Shown here: positions 26,139 to 35,244 of the stretch, one piece after another | How positions within the stretch are numbered: the first letter of the stretch is position 1 | How the letters are laid out: every line of letters starts with the position of its first letter | Source of the DNA: Paracidovorax konjaci | GTDB taxonomy: Bacteria; Pseudomonadota; Gammaproteobacteria; Burkholderiales; Burkholderiaceae_C | Reading direction: 5' to 3' | Length of the DNA: 64,000 bases | Assembly: GCF_900112675.1 (NCBI RefSeq) | Contig: NZ_FOMQ01000005.1 | Coordinates: forward strand, 62,001-126,000 | Program-made: the position numbers and the translations under genes | The notes under the pieces: model-generated | What the model saw: the letters and a program-made list of their open reading frames with translations, nothing else | Databases searched by the model: none | Told to the model about the DNA's origin: nothing

Positions 26139-26780
26139 ATGACCGTGTCTCCCGCGCCTTCCGCGCCACCCGCCCTCACCCTCTACTACGCCCGCGGCAC
26201 CTGCGCCCTGGCGGTGCGCATCGCCCTGGAGGAGGCCGGTGCCGAGTACACGCTCGCGCGGCTGGATTTCGCGGCCCAGCAGCAGCGCTCGCCCGAATAC
26301 CTGGCGGTCAACCCCAAGGGCCGCGTGCCGGCGCTGGTGACCGAGACCGGCGTGCTCACCGAGACACCCGCGCTGCTGGCCTACGTGGCGCAGCGCTTCG
26401 CGCAGGCGCGGCTCGCGCCCGTGGCGCCGCACGCCTTCGCGCGCATGCAGGAGTTCCACAGCTACCTGGCCTCCACGGTGCACGTGGCCCACGCGCACGG
26501 CCGCCGCGGCGCCCGCTGGGCGGACGAGCCCGAGGCCATCGCGGCCATGCAGCGCAAGGTCGCCCCCAACATGGTGGAGTGCTTCGAGCTGATCGAGCGC
26601 CACTACCTGCAGGGCACCTGGGTGCTGGGCGAGGACTACTCCGTGAGCGATGCCTACCTGTTCACCGTGGCCGGATGGCTGCAGAGCGACGGCGTGGACA
26701 TCGCGCGGTTCCCGAAGGTGCAGGCCCACCACCAGCGCATGGCGCAGCGCCCGGCCGTGCAGGCGGCCCTGAAAGACTGA
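26139..26780 (+). CDS. Glutathione S-transferase
   Basis: 213 aa with the thioredoxin-like N-domain (LYYARGTCALAVRIALEEAG) followed by NPKGRVPALVTETGVLTETPAL, whose cis-Pro and Glu-Thr bind glutathione, and an all-helical C-domain ending around WVLGEDYSVSDAYLF. The active residue near the N-terminus looks like Cys16 in GTCALA, which places it near the bacterial beta class. Conjugates or reduces electrophiles in the cytoplasm. GAAAGGG upstream of the ATG sets the start. Confidence 0.9.
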   Translation: MTVSPAPSAPPALTLYYARGTCALAVRIALEEAGAEYTLARLDFAAQQQRSPEYLAVNPKGRVPALVTETGVLTETPALLAYVAQRFAQARLAPVAPHAFARMQEFHSYLASTVHVAHAHGRRGARWADEPEAIAAMQRKVAPNMVECFELIERHYLQGTWVLGEDYSVSDAYLFTVAGWLQSDGVDIARFPKVQAHHQRMAQRPAVQAALKD

Positions 26781-26818
26781 ACGCCCCCGGAGGGGCGGCC
26801 GGGCGGCCGGTCGGTCGG

Positions 26819-28399
26819 TCAATTCACCTTGAGCACGCGCCAGTCGATGCGGTTGTCGGCGCGGTGCGGCACATCCACCTTCTGCGTGGAGGCCCAGGGG
26901 ATGATCTGGTTGTAGAGCGGGATGTGCGAGACCAGTTCGTGGTCCTTCAGCAGCGCCTGCTCGATGAGGCCGTTGCGCGTGGCGGCGTCGGTCTCCTTCT
27001 TGATGCGCTCGATCAGCGCGTCCTGCTGCGGATCGGAGAAACGGCCCAGGTTGAAGTTGCCGTCACCGCCCGCGCCCGGCGAGCGGATCAGCGACTGCAG
27101 CGAGTAGAACGCGTCGAAGGTCGGCACGCCCCAGCCCAGCAGGTAGATGCTGGCCTCGTTGCGCTGGATCATCGGGAAATACGTGGCGAACGGCTGGGTG
27201 CGCAGCTTGGCGCGCACGCCCACCTTGGCCCACTGCGCGGTGATGGCCTGGCAGAGCTGCTCGTCGTTCGTGTAGCGGCCCGCGCTGCACGCGAAATCGA
27301 CCTCGAAGCCCTGCGGGTAGCCAGCGTCGGCCAGCAGCTTCTGCGCGGCGGCGGGATCGTAGGGCCAGCGCGCGTCGGCCTTGGGCGTCCAGCCGTTCAC
27401 CTGCCGCGCGATGAGCGCGCCCGTGGGCTGGGCCAGGCCGCGCAGCGTCACGCGCTGGATGGTGGCGATGTCGATGGACTGGTAGAGCGCGCGGCGCACG
27501 CGCACGTCCTTGAGCGGGTTCTTGCCCTTCACGTTCGAGCCCTGCAGCTCGTCGCGGAACTGGTCCAGCCCCAGGAACAGCGTGCGGTTCTCGGGGCCCT
27601 CCAGCACCTTGAAGCCGCCCGTCTGGCGCACGCGGGCGATGTCCTGCGGGCTGGGATCGATCACGAAGTCCACCTCGCCCGAGAGCAGCGCCGCGGTGCG
27701 CGTGGCATCGGACTTGATGGGCGTGTAGACCACGTCGGTCACATTGCCCGCGAACTTGCCCTTGCCCCACCAGTGCGGATTGGCGGCCAGCACCGTGCGC
27801 TGGTCGGGCGCCCACGACTTGAGCACGAACGGGCCCGTGCCGAGCGCGTTGCGGTGCGTGTAGGGCTCATCGGGGGTCTTGATGTCCTTCGGCGTGGTGG
27901 CGTTGTTCTTCTCGGCCCAGGGCTTGCTCAGGATGCGCAGTTCGGTGAGCTGGTTCACCAGCACGGGGTTGGGCACGTCCGAGAAGATGTCGATCGTCTG
28001 CGCATCCACCACCTGCACGCGGTCCACGCCCTGCGCGTACACGGCGTAGTTGGAGGTCTTGGCCTTCGCGCGCTCCAGCGAGAACTTCACGTCCTCGGCC
28101 GTGAGCGGCGAGCCGTCGCTGAACTTCACCCCCTGGCGCAGCGTGATGCGCAGCTGCGTGGGGCTGACCTGCTTCCAGGCCGTGGCCAGCTGCGGCTCGG
28201 GCTTGAAGGTCTTGCTGTTGTATTCGACCAGCGTCTCGTACACGGCCGAATGCAGCACGTTGTTCGGGCCCACGTTGTGCGCGTGCACGTCCCAGGTGGT
28301 CACGTCGGCGGAACGCGCGAAGCGGAAGGTGGCGGCCTGCGCGGCCAGGGGAAGGGCCACGGCAAGCGCGGTGGCCAGGAGGGTGCGTGCGAATCGCAT
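26819..28399 (-). CDS. Peptide/nickel-type ABC transporter substrate-binding protein (SBP family 5)
   Basis: 526 aa from the ATG at 28399, beginning with a clear Sec signal peptide (RTLLATALAVALPLAAQA). The mature protein has family 5 features: DVTTWDVHAHN, LAYETLVEYNS-like YETLVEYN, and the block LRQGVKFSDGSPLTAEDVKFSLERA typical of DppA/OppA proteins. It captures a peptide or similar ligand in the periplasm. No permease or ATPase gene is adjacent, so its partners must be elsewhere. Confidence 0.9.
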   Translation of the reverse strand: MRFARTLLATALAVALPLAAQAATFRFARSADVTTWDVHAHNVGPNNVLHSAVYETLVEYNSKTFKPEPQLATAWKQVSPTQLRITLRQGVKFSDGSPLTAEDVKFSLERAKAKTSNYAVYAQGVDRVQVVDAQTIDIFSDVPNPVLVNQLTELRILSKPWAEKNNATTPKDIKTPDEPYTHRNALGTGPFVLKSWAPDQRTVLAANPHWWGKGKFAGNVTDVVYTPIKSDATRTAALLSGEVDFVIDPSPQDIARVRQTGGFKVLEGPENRTLFLGLDQFRDELQGSNVKGKNPLKDVRVRRALYQSIDIATIQRVTLRGLAQPTGALIARQVNGWTPKADARWPYDPAAAQKLLADAGYPQGFEVDFACSAGRYTNDEQLCQAITAQWAKVGVRAKLRTQPFATYFPMIQRNEASIYLLGWGVPTFDAFYSLQSLIRSPGAGGDGNFNLGRFSDPQQDALIERIKKETDAATRNGLIEQALLKDHELVSHIPLYNQIIPWASTQKVDVPHRADNRIDWRVLKVN

Positions 28400-28518
28400 G
28401 GTGTGTCGTCGTCCCGGAAGTGGAAGGCTGCAGCGCAGCGCGAGCCGGCCACTATGCCCACCTGCCCGGCCGCAGCGAACGACTTTGTGGTTGTATCGAT
28501 ATGCGCGTGGCCGGCGGT

Positions 28519-29415
28519 TCAGTGGGTGCCGCGCGTGAGCATGCGCACGGCCGCGGGCAGCGATCCCGCATCGGGCAGGAACCGGTCGATGGCGGCGCCC
28601 AGCACGATGGCGCACAGCAGCGCGCCGAGCAGCGGCTTCCAGGTGAGGCGCACGGCGGCCGTGAGCCAGCCCGCGCGCTCCACGCCCATCGCCGCGCGCG
28701 CGGTGGCGTAGGAGAACGCCAGTTCCACCGCCACGGCCAGCAGCACGTCGACGCCGAAGTACAGCAGCGCGAGCGCCCCCGCGCCGAACAGCACGGCCGC
28801 CCCGATGAGGAAGATGGCCACCACGGGCACCACCACCACCGCTCCCTCGTCGGCGTCGGCCGCCGCACCGAGCGCGCCGCCGGCCATGTCGCCCAGGGAA
28901 TCGCCCAGCGAGCCGCCCACGGCATCGCCGAAGTGCCCGTCGGCCCCGGCCCCGGCGAAGTCGCCGCCGCCCGCGCGCGGCAGCGGCGGCGTGCGCCCGC
29001 CGGCGCCGCGCAGCGCACGCGCGGCGAGGTCGCCGGCGTCATGGATGAGTTCGGCCGCGTCGAGCGCGTCCCCGGCGCCCGGGCCATCGTCGCCGTCTTC
29101 CGCGCGGTCCCGCGGGCGGCGCTCGGGCAGCCGCACGAGGCGGGCGGCCCAGAGGCGCAGCACCACCAGGTAGGCCGCGTAGCCGGCCCCGAGCGTGACG
29201 AGGTAGCGCACGGCGAGCGAATCCACGCCCAGCACCATCTGCGTGTGCGAGACAGCCCACATGAAGGCCATCATGAAGGCGCCGATGCACCAGCCGTGCA
29301 CCCGCAGCCGGTAGCGGCTCTGCAGCGATTCCTGCAGCGCGCGGCCGGGCGTGCGGACCCGGCGCCAGCCCGATCCTCCGGTGCGCTGCCCGGGCCGGGC
29401 CTTGCCGCCGCGCAT
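28519..29415 (-). CDS. Hypothetical multi-spanning membrane protein
   Basis: 298 aa. Hydrophobic segments lie at about residues 40-60, 66-90, 195-240 and 255-275. A long hydrophilic linker rich in Gly, Asp and Ala (about residues 100-190) separates the two pairs and includes the repeated pattern GGSLGDSLGDMAGGALG. Its ATG overlaps the stop of alr by one base (TGATG), so it is translated with alr. I recognise no family. The location suggests an envelope role, but that is inference only. Confidence 0.65.
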   Translation of the reverse strand: MRGGKARPGQRTGGSGWRRVRTPGRALQESLQSRYRLRVHGWCIGAFMMAFMWAVSHTQMVLGVDSLAVRYLVTLGAGYAAYLVVLRLWAARLVRLPERRPRDRAEDGDDGPGAGDALDAAELIHDAGDLAARALRGAGGRTPPLPRAGGGDFAGAGADGHFGDAVGGSLGDSLGDMAGGALGAAADADEGAVVVVPVVAIFLIGAAVLFGAGALALLYFGVDVLLAVAVELAFSYATARAAMGVERAGWLTAAVRLTWKPLLGALLCAIVLGAAIDRFLPDAGSLPAAVRMLTRGTH

Positions 29416-30521
29416 CAGTCCACCACCACGGGCACGCGCGCAGCCAGCGCGCACATCAGCTCGTAGCCCACCGTGCCGGCGGCCCGCGCGACCTCGTCGA
29501 TCGGCAGCACGGCGCCGCCGGCCGCGCGGCCCCAGAGCGTGGCCTCGGCGCCCACGCCCGCCGGCACGCCGGCCTCCTGCAGCGGCGCCAGGTCCACGGT
29601 GACCATGTCCATGCTCACGCGGCCCACGAGGCGCGTGCGCACGCCGTTCACCAGCACCGGCGTGCCGGTGGGCGCGTGGCGCGGGTAGCCGTCGGCGTAG
29701 CCGCAGGCCACGACGCCGATCGGCATCGGCCGGTCGGCCGTGAAAGAGGAGCCGTAGCCCACGGTGTCGCCCGCCTGCAACTGCTGCGTGCCGATGATGC
29801 GCGCCGACAGCGTCATGGCGGGAGCCAGCCCCCAGTGCGCCGCCGAGTGCTCGGGGAAGTCGGGTGCGCTGCCGTAGAGCACGATGCCCGCGCGCACCCA
29901 GTCGCCGCGCACCTGCGCATCGCCGGCATGCCGCAGCGTGGCGGCGCTGTTGCTGACCGTGCGTTCGCCCGGCAGGTCCTGGGTGGCCGTGGCGAAGGCA
30001 TCGACCTGGTGGGCGATGCCGCGCGGGCCGTCGGCATCGCTGAAGTGGGTCATGAACGAGATCTCGTCCACCTGCGGCAGCGCGTTGAGCCGCGCCCAGG
30101 CCGCGCGGTAGCGCGCGGGCGGGAAGCCCAGCCGGTTCATGCCGGAGTTCATCTTGAGGAAGACGCGGTGCGGCGCATGCGTCTTGTGGGCCGAGAGCCA
30201 GTCGATCTGCTCGTCGCAGTGCACCGTGTGCCACAGCGACAGGCGCGAGCACAGCTCCAGGTCGCGCGGCTCGAACACGCCCTCCAGCAGCAGGATGGGC
30301 CCGCGCCAGCCCAGCCGGCGCACGCGCTCGGCCTCGGCCAGGTCCAGCAGCGCGAAGCCGTCCGCCCCGCGCAGGCCCTCGAACACGCGCTCGATGCCGT
30401 GGCCGTAGGCGTTTGCCTTGACCACCGCCCACGCGCGGGCGTCGGGCGCGCCGGCACGGGCACGGGCCAGGTTTTGCTGCAGTGCAGCAGTGTGGATGGT
30501 GGCTTGTATGGGGCGCGGCAT
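29415..30521 (-). CDS. alr: Alanine racemase
   Basis: 368 aa, full length. The PLP lysine is K35 in [11 protein letters not shown], and the second catalytic Tyr lies in [20 protein letters not shown] and the C-terminal beta-barrel are present. It makes D-alanine for peptidoglycan in the cytoplasm. The start is the ATG at 30521. Divergent from lplT, and translationally coupled to the following membrane protein. Confidence 0.95.
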   Translation of the reverse strand: MPRPIQATIHTAALQQNLARARAGAPDARAWAVVKANAYGHGIERVFEGLRGADGFALLDLAEAERVRRLGWRGPILLLEGVFEPRDLELCSRLSLWHTVHCDEQIDWLSAHKTHAPHRVFLKMNSGMNRLGFPPARYRAAWARLNALPQVDEISFMTHFSDADGPRGIAHQVDAFATATQDLPGERTVSNSAATLRHAGDAQVRGDWVRAGIVLYGSAPDFPEHSAAHWGLAPAMTLSARIIGTQQLQAGDTVGYGSSFTADRPMPIGVVACGYADGYPRHAPTGTPVLVNGVRTRLVGRVSMDMVTVDLAPLQEAGVPAGVGAEATLWGRAAGGAVLPIDEVARAAGTVGYELMCALAARVPVVVD

Positions 30522-30626
30522 GGGGGCGGAGCTGCAGGGCGAAAAGGGGGGAATTCTGGCATCGGGGCGTCCGGAGCGCGTGATATAACCGCCAGTCACT
30601 TGCAGCCGGTTCCGAGATTTAACAGG

Positions 30627-30645
30627 GCATCAGTTGTGCTGATGC
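30627..30645. promoter_or_regulatory. Perfect hairpin in the lplT leader
   Basis: GCATCAG (30627-30633) and CTGATGC (30639-30645) are perfect inverted repeats separated by five bases, ending 16 bases before the lplT start codon. It could be an operator or a 5'-UTR hairpin near the ribosome site. It lies in the alr-lplT divergent region. Confidence 0.45.
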
Positions 30646-30661
30646 ACCCCACAGCCATTCG

Positions 30662-31942
30662 ATGAAGCGCGGTTTCTACACCATCATGTCGGCGCAGTTT
30701 TTCAGCTCGCTGGCCGACAACGCACTCTTCGTGGCGGCCGTCGAACTGCTGCGCACCAGCGGATCCCCGGAATGGCAGCGGGCCGCACTGGTCCCGATGT
30801 TCGCCCTCTTCTACGTCGTGCTGGCGCCCTTCGTGGGCGCCTTTGCCGATGCGCTGCCCAAGGGCCGGGTCATGTTCGTGAGCAACGCGATCAAGGTCGT
30901 GGGCTGCCTCATGATGCTGTTCGGGTCGCACCCGCTCATCGCCTACGCGGTGGTCGGCCTCGGGGCCGCGGCGTACTCGCCGGCCAAGTACGGAATCCTC
31001 ACCGAGCTGCTGCCCGCATCGCAGCTGGTCAAGGCCAACGGCTGGATCGAGGGGCTCACGATCGCCTCGATCATCCTGGGCGTGCTGCTGGGCGGCCAGC
31101 TCGTGGGGCCCAACATCTCGGCCTGGCTGCTGTCGGTGGACTTCCCCCTCATCGACACCGGCGTGGACACGGCGGCCGAGGCGGCCATCGCCACGCTCAT
31201 CGCGATCTACATGGCGGCCGCCTGGTTCAACACGCGCATCCCCCACACCGGCGTGGAGATGCGCGCGATGCCCGCCAACCCGCTTGCGCTGCTGCCCGAT
31301 TTCTGGGCCTGCAACAACCGCCTCTGGCGCGACAGGCTCGGCCAGATCTCCCTGGCCACCACCACGCTGTTCTGGGGCGCGGGCGGCAACCTCAAGTTCA
31401 TCGTGCTGGCCTGGGCCGCGGCGGCGCTTACCTACAACACCACGCAGGCCTCGGCGCTCACGGGCGTGGTGGCCATCGGCACCGCGGTGGGCGCGGTGGT
31501 GGCTTCCATGCGCATGCGGCTGGACATGGCCACCAAGGTCATCCCCCTGGGCATCGCCATGGGCGTGCTGCTGATCCTGATGGTGTTCATCAAGAGCATC
31601 TGGATCGCCATCCCCTTCCTGATCCTGCTGGGCGGCCTGGGCGGCTACCTCGTCGTGCCCATGAACGCGCTGCTGCAGCACCGCGGGCACAACCTCATGG
31701 GCGCGGGCCGCTCCATCGCCGTGCAGAACTTCAACGAGCAGGCCGCCATCCTGGGCCTGGGCGCGTTCTACAGCCTCTCGCTGAAGATGGGGCTGTCGGT
31801 GTTCGGGGCCATCACCGCCTTCGGCCTCGTGGTGGCCGGCGTGATGTGGGCGATCCGCCGCTGGCACCAGCACAACTGCGTGCGCTACCACGACGAGGTC
31901 GAGCACCTGCTGCACATCGCGCGGCACGACCACCACCACTGA
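30662..31942 (+). CDS. lplT: Lysophospholipid transporter LplT
   Basis: 426 aa, 12 membrane segments. The N-terminus FYTIMSAQFFSSLADNALFV and AAYSPAKYGILTELLP are characteristic of LplT, which flips lysophospholipids into the cytoplasm for re-acylation. The acyltransferase partner (Aas) is not fused or adjacent here. The C-terminus ends in a His-rich tail. A dispersed hairpin repeat follows 42 bases after the stop. Confidence 0.92.
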   Translation: MKRGFYTIMSAQFFSSLADNALFVAAVELLRTSGSPEWQRAALVPMFALFYVVLAPFVGAFADALPKGRVMFVSNAIKVVGCLMMLFGSHPLIAYAVVGLGAAAYSPAKYGILTELLPASQLVKANGWIEGLTIASIILGVLLGGQLVGPNISAWLLSVDFPLIDTGVDTAAEAAIATLIAIYMAAAWFNTRIPHTGVEMRAMPANPLALLPDFWACNNRLWRDRLGQISLATTTLFWGAGGNLKFIVLAWAAAALTYNTTQASALTGVVAIGTAVGAVVASMRMRLDMATKVIPLGIAMGVLLILMVFIKSIWIAIPFLILLGGLGGYLVVPMNALLQHRGHNLMGAGRSIAVQNFNEQAAILGLGAFYSLSLKMGLSVFGAITAFGLVVAGVMWAIRRWHQHNCVRYHDEVEHLLHIARHDHHH

Positions 31943-31984
31943 CGGCGGCGCCTCGCCCGCACCAGCGCCGGGGCGCACCCGGCA

Positions 31985-32031
31985 TTTGCTATTGTTTCAA
32001 TAGCAAAAAATCCAGCAGATTCACCGGCATG
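31985..32031 (+). repeat. Dispersed hairpin repeat, copy 4
   Basis: TTTGCTATT (31985-31993) pairs perfectly with AATAGCAAA (31999-32007) over a five-base loop. The tail is the most divergent of the family (CAGCAGATTCACCGGCATGG) but keeps the CCGGCATG end. It follows lplT in the same orientation and runs into the 5' leader of the next gene, where its ATG opens a six-codon frame overlapping the next start. Confidence 0.75.
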
Positions 32032-32045
32032 GACCGGATTTCGCC

Positions 32046-32921
32046 ATGACCTCGCCGCTGCCCATCCTCGCCCTGCTGTTCAACGCCTTCGTGTGGGGCC
32101 TCGCGTGGTGGCCGTTCCGCCTGATGCACGGGGCGGGCCTGCACCCGCTGTGGGCGACGGCGGCGATGTACTGCGGCGTGCTGCTCACGCTGCTGGCGCT
32201 GCGGCCCGGCATCTGGGCGCAGGTGCGCGCGCACCCGCAGCTCTGGCTGCTGGCCCTGAGTTCGGGGCTGAACAACGTGGCCTTCAACTGGGCGGTCACC
32301 GTGGGCGACGTGGTGCGCGTGATCCTGCTCTTCTACCTCATGCCCGCCTGGGCGGTGCTGCTGGCCTGGAAGGTGCTGGGCGAGCGGCCCACGGGCCAGG
32401 CGGTGGCGCGGCTGGCGCTGGCCTTCGCGGGCGTGGTGCTGGTGATCTGGCCCGAGGGCGCCTCGGCCCGGGCCCTGCTGCACGGGCTGTCGATGGCCGA
32501 CGGGCTGGCGCTGCTGGGCGGCTTCATGTTCGCGCTCACCAACGTCACGCTGCGCCGCCTGCACGCGGTGCCGGGGCAGGCGCGCATGTTCTCGATGTTC
32601 GGCGGCTGCATGCTGATGGCGCTGGCGGTGGGCGCGATCGGCCTGCAGGCGGGCGTGGTGGAGCCCTTCCCGGCGCCCAACGCCACCTGGATGGCGACGG
32701 CGGTGCTGCTCGCGGGCGTGCTGCTGCTGGGCAACTGGGCGCTGCAGTTCGGTGCCTCCCGGCTCGCTGCGGGCACGACGGCCGTGGTGATGCTCTCGGA
32801 GGTGGTGTTCGCCAGCGTCTCGTCGGTGCTGCTCTCGGCCGCCACGCTGCAGCCGCGCACGCTGCTGGGCGGCGGGATGATCGTGCTCGCGGCGCTGCTG
32901 GCCTCGCTGCAGCGGCGCTGA
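32046..32921 (+). CDS. EamA/DMT-superfamily transporter
   Basis: 291 aa, ten hydrophobic segments in two EamA repeats (NAFVWGLAWWPFRLM at the start, NNVAFNWAVTVGDVVRVIL in the first repeat). Probably an exporter of a small metabolite in the inner membrane. The ATG at 32046 overlaps the stop of a repeat-derived six-codon frame (ATGA). A GC-rich hairpin with four T follows the gene. Confidence 0.82.
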   Translation: MTSPLPILALLFNAFVWGLAWWPFRLMHGAGLHPLWATAAMYCGVLLTLLALRPGIWAQVRAHPQLWLLALSSGLNNVAFNWAVTVGDVVRVILLFYLMPAWAVLLAWKVLGERPTGQAVARLALAFAGVVLVIWPEGASARALLHGLSMADGLALLGGFMFALTNVTLRRLHAVPGQARMFSMFGGCMLMALAVGAIGLQAGVVEPFPAPNATWMATAVLLAGVLLLGNWALQFGASRLAAGTTAVVMLSEVVFASVSSVLLSAATLQPRTLLGGGMIVLAALLASLQRR

Positions 32922-33007
32922 CGGCCGGGCCGGCCTGCGCGCGCCGGGCCAAGGCGGCCCCCCGGCCCCGCCGACGTGCAGATGAAAAACAACGGTCGGC
33001 GCCCGTG

Positions 33008-33029
33008 GCCGCGCCTCGGCGCGGCTTTT
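33008..33029 (+). terminator. Rho-independent terminator after the EamA gene
   Basis: GCCGCGC (33008-33014) pairs with GCGCGGC (33019-33025) over a CTCG loop, followed by TTTT. It lies 87 bases after the stop codon. Confidence 0.6.
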
Positions 33030-33163
33030 GGGGCCATGGGCGTTCCGCAGCATGGATTCCGGTGAACCCCGCCGTCCGCGCGGCACGGTTGTCGCCACCA
33101 TCGCTCCCCAGCGCGTCGCGGCTGCCGCACCGGTGCCCCGCGCGTTTCCGAGGAGCCGACCGG

Positions 33164-34195
33164 ATGATCCCCACGACACGCCGTTTCTTCGCCCGCGCAG
33201 GTGCCCTGGCCCTGGCCGCCGCCTGCCTGGCCCCATCCATGGCGGCCGCGCAGGCGGCCTGGACGCTGGCCTCCGGCTACCCGGCCGACCTGTTCCACAC
33301 GGTGAACCTGCGCCAGTTCGCCGACGACGTGAAGGCCCGCACGCGCGGCGCCCTGGCCATCGATCTGCGCGCCGACAACAGCGCCGCCAGGCTTTCGGAG
33401 ATCGCGGCCAAGGTGCGCTCGGGCGAGATCGCCGCGGGCGAGGTGCTGCTCAGCTCGCTGGCCGGCGAGGCCAGGATCGCCGGCGCCGACGCCATCCCCT
33501 TCATCGTGAACAGCTACGAGGACGCGCAGCGCTTCTGGACCGCGCAGCGCCCGGTCCTGCAGGAAGCCCTCGACCGGCAGGGGCTGGTGGTGCTGTACGC
33601 CGTGCCGTGGCCCGCCCAGGGGCTGTTCACCGCCCGGCCCATCCGCGCCATGGCCGATCTGCGCGGCGCCAAGATGCGCACCTACAACCCCAGCACGGTG
33701 CGCATCGCCCAGCTGGTGGGCGCCACGCCGGTGGACGTGCCCACCCAGGGCATCCACCAGGCGTTCGTGGAGCGCCGCGTGGACGCGATGTTCACCTCGC
33801 CCGCCACGGGCGTGGACGGCAAGGTCTGGGAAACGCCGGTCAAGTACTTCTACAACGTGCGCGGCTGGTACCCCAAGAACCTCGTCATCGCCAACAAGGC
33901 GAAGTGGATGGCCCTGCCGGAGGCCACGCGCCAGGCCGTGCAGGCCGCCGCCGCCGAGGCGCAAAAGCGCGGGTGGGCCGCGAGCGATGCGGCGGCGTCC
34001 GCCTCGGTGGCCGAACTCGCGCGCAACGGCATCAAGGTGGAGACCCCCGAGCCGGAGCTGAGGCGCGAGCTGCGCCGCCTGGGCGAGCACTTCTCGATCG
34101 AATACCTGCGCGAGACCGGCGCCGAGGGCAACCGCGTGCTGATCCCCTACTTTGCTGGCGACAATGGGGGCCCCGCAGCGGCGAAGTCCCCCTGA
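33164..34195 (+). CDS. TRAP transporter substrate-binding protein, DctP family
   Basis: 343 aa with an export signal (TTRRFFARAGALALAAACLA, then a cleavage site near AAAQA); the twin Arg before the helix could make it a Tat substrate. The mature part shows DctP features: TLASGYPADLFHTVNLRQFA, the block LRGAKMRTYN that includes the conserved Arg binding a carboxylate, and PTQGIHQAFVERRVDAMFTSP. Binds an organic acid in the periplasm. The membrane subunits DctQ and DctM are not adjacent. GAGGAG precedes the ATG at 33164. Confidence 0.88.
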   Translation: MIPTTRRFFARAGALALAAACLAPSMAAAQAAWTLASGYPADLFHTVNLRQFADDVKARTRGALAIDLRADNSAARLSEIAAKVRSGEIAAGEVLLSSLAGEARIAGADAIPFIVNSYEDAQRFWTAQRPVLQEALDRQGLVVLYAVPWPAQGLFTARPIRAMADLRGAKMRTYNPSTVRIAQLVGATPVDVPTQGIHQAFVERRVDAMFTSPATGVDGKVWETPVKYFYNVRGWYPKNLVIANKAKWMALPEATRQAVQAAAAEAQKRGWAASDAAASASVAELARNGIKVETPEPELRRELRRLGEHFSIEYLRETGAEGNRVLIPYFAGDNGGPAAAKSP

Positions 34196-34231
34196 CCGCG
34201 CTGGCCGCGGGGACCTCCGGAGGAGCCCGCC

Positions 34232-34726
<495 letters not shown>

Positions 34727-34756
34727 AGCGCACCCGGCGGACTGGTACCTGGCCGG

Positions 34757-35230
34757 TCAGTCCGACAGCTCGCGCTGCGGCCGCCCGGAGATCTCGAAGT
34801 GCCGCGAGAACCCGAGCGGGCGCGACACGCCGCGCGCCTCGGGCAGCAGGGGCACGCGCAGCCGCGGGCGCGGCAGCACCTTGAGCCGCCAGTCCGTGCC
34901 ACCGATGAACCGGAAGCGCACCGTGTCCGTGCCCTCGACGCCCAGCAGCAGGAAGCTGCCGGTCGAATACATGCTGCCGAGCGTGGCGGTGTCCAGCAGC
35001 TCGAACGTGTGGCTGAAGAGGTGGATGCCGAGGAATTCCTCGCACGGCACGTCGTCGGTGGTGAACAGCAGGTAGCCGCTGGCGCAGCGGAAGGCGGCCT
35101 CCAGCACGGCGGCCTCCACCGTGCGGTCCACCGGCCGGCCGGCCAGCACGATCTCGCTCAGGGGTTTGTGGCGGTCGTCGGCCTCCCGCAGGATCTGGAG
35201 GGAAATCTCTTCAGCGGAAAGAACATCCAT
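34757..35230 (-). CDS. Small hypothetical protein, possible immunity partner
   Basis: 157 aa, soluble, acidic N-terminal half, no signal peptide. I recognise no domain; SGYLLFTTDDVPCEEFLGIHLF and a Trp in GGTDWRLKVLPR are the most protein-like blocks. It begins 14 bases after the stop of the glycine-zipper gene, with AAGG near its ATG, so the two are co-transcribed. Small soluble genes directly after a toxin gene are often its immunity protein, but cytoplasmic immunity for a membrane-active toxin would be unusual. Function unproven. Confidence 0.65.
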   Translation of the reverse strand: MDVLSAEEISLQILREADDRHKPLSEIVLAGRPVDRTVEAAVLEAAFRCASGYLLFTTDDVPCEEFLGIHLFSHTFELLDTATLGSMYSTGSFLLLGVEGTDTVRFRFIGGTDWRLKVLPRPRLRVPLLPEARGVSRPLGFSRHFEISGRPQRELSD

Positions 35231-35244
35231 GGCGCCGCGTGCCT

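Noticed and set aside
26782-26797. CGCCCC/GGGGCG hairpin between the convergent GST and ABC-binding-protein genes as terminator
   Set aside because: The stem is only six pairs, with no T tract on either strand; in this GC-rich DNA it can be chance.
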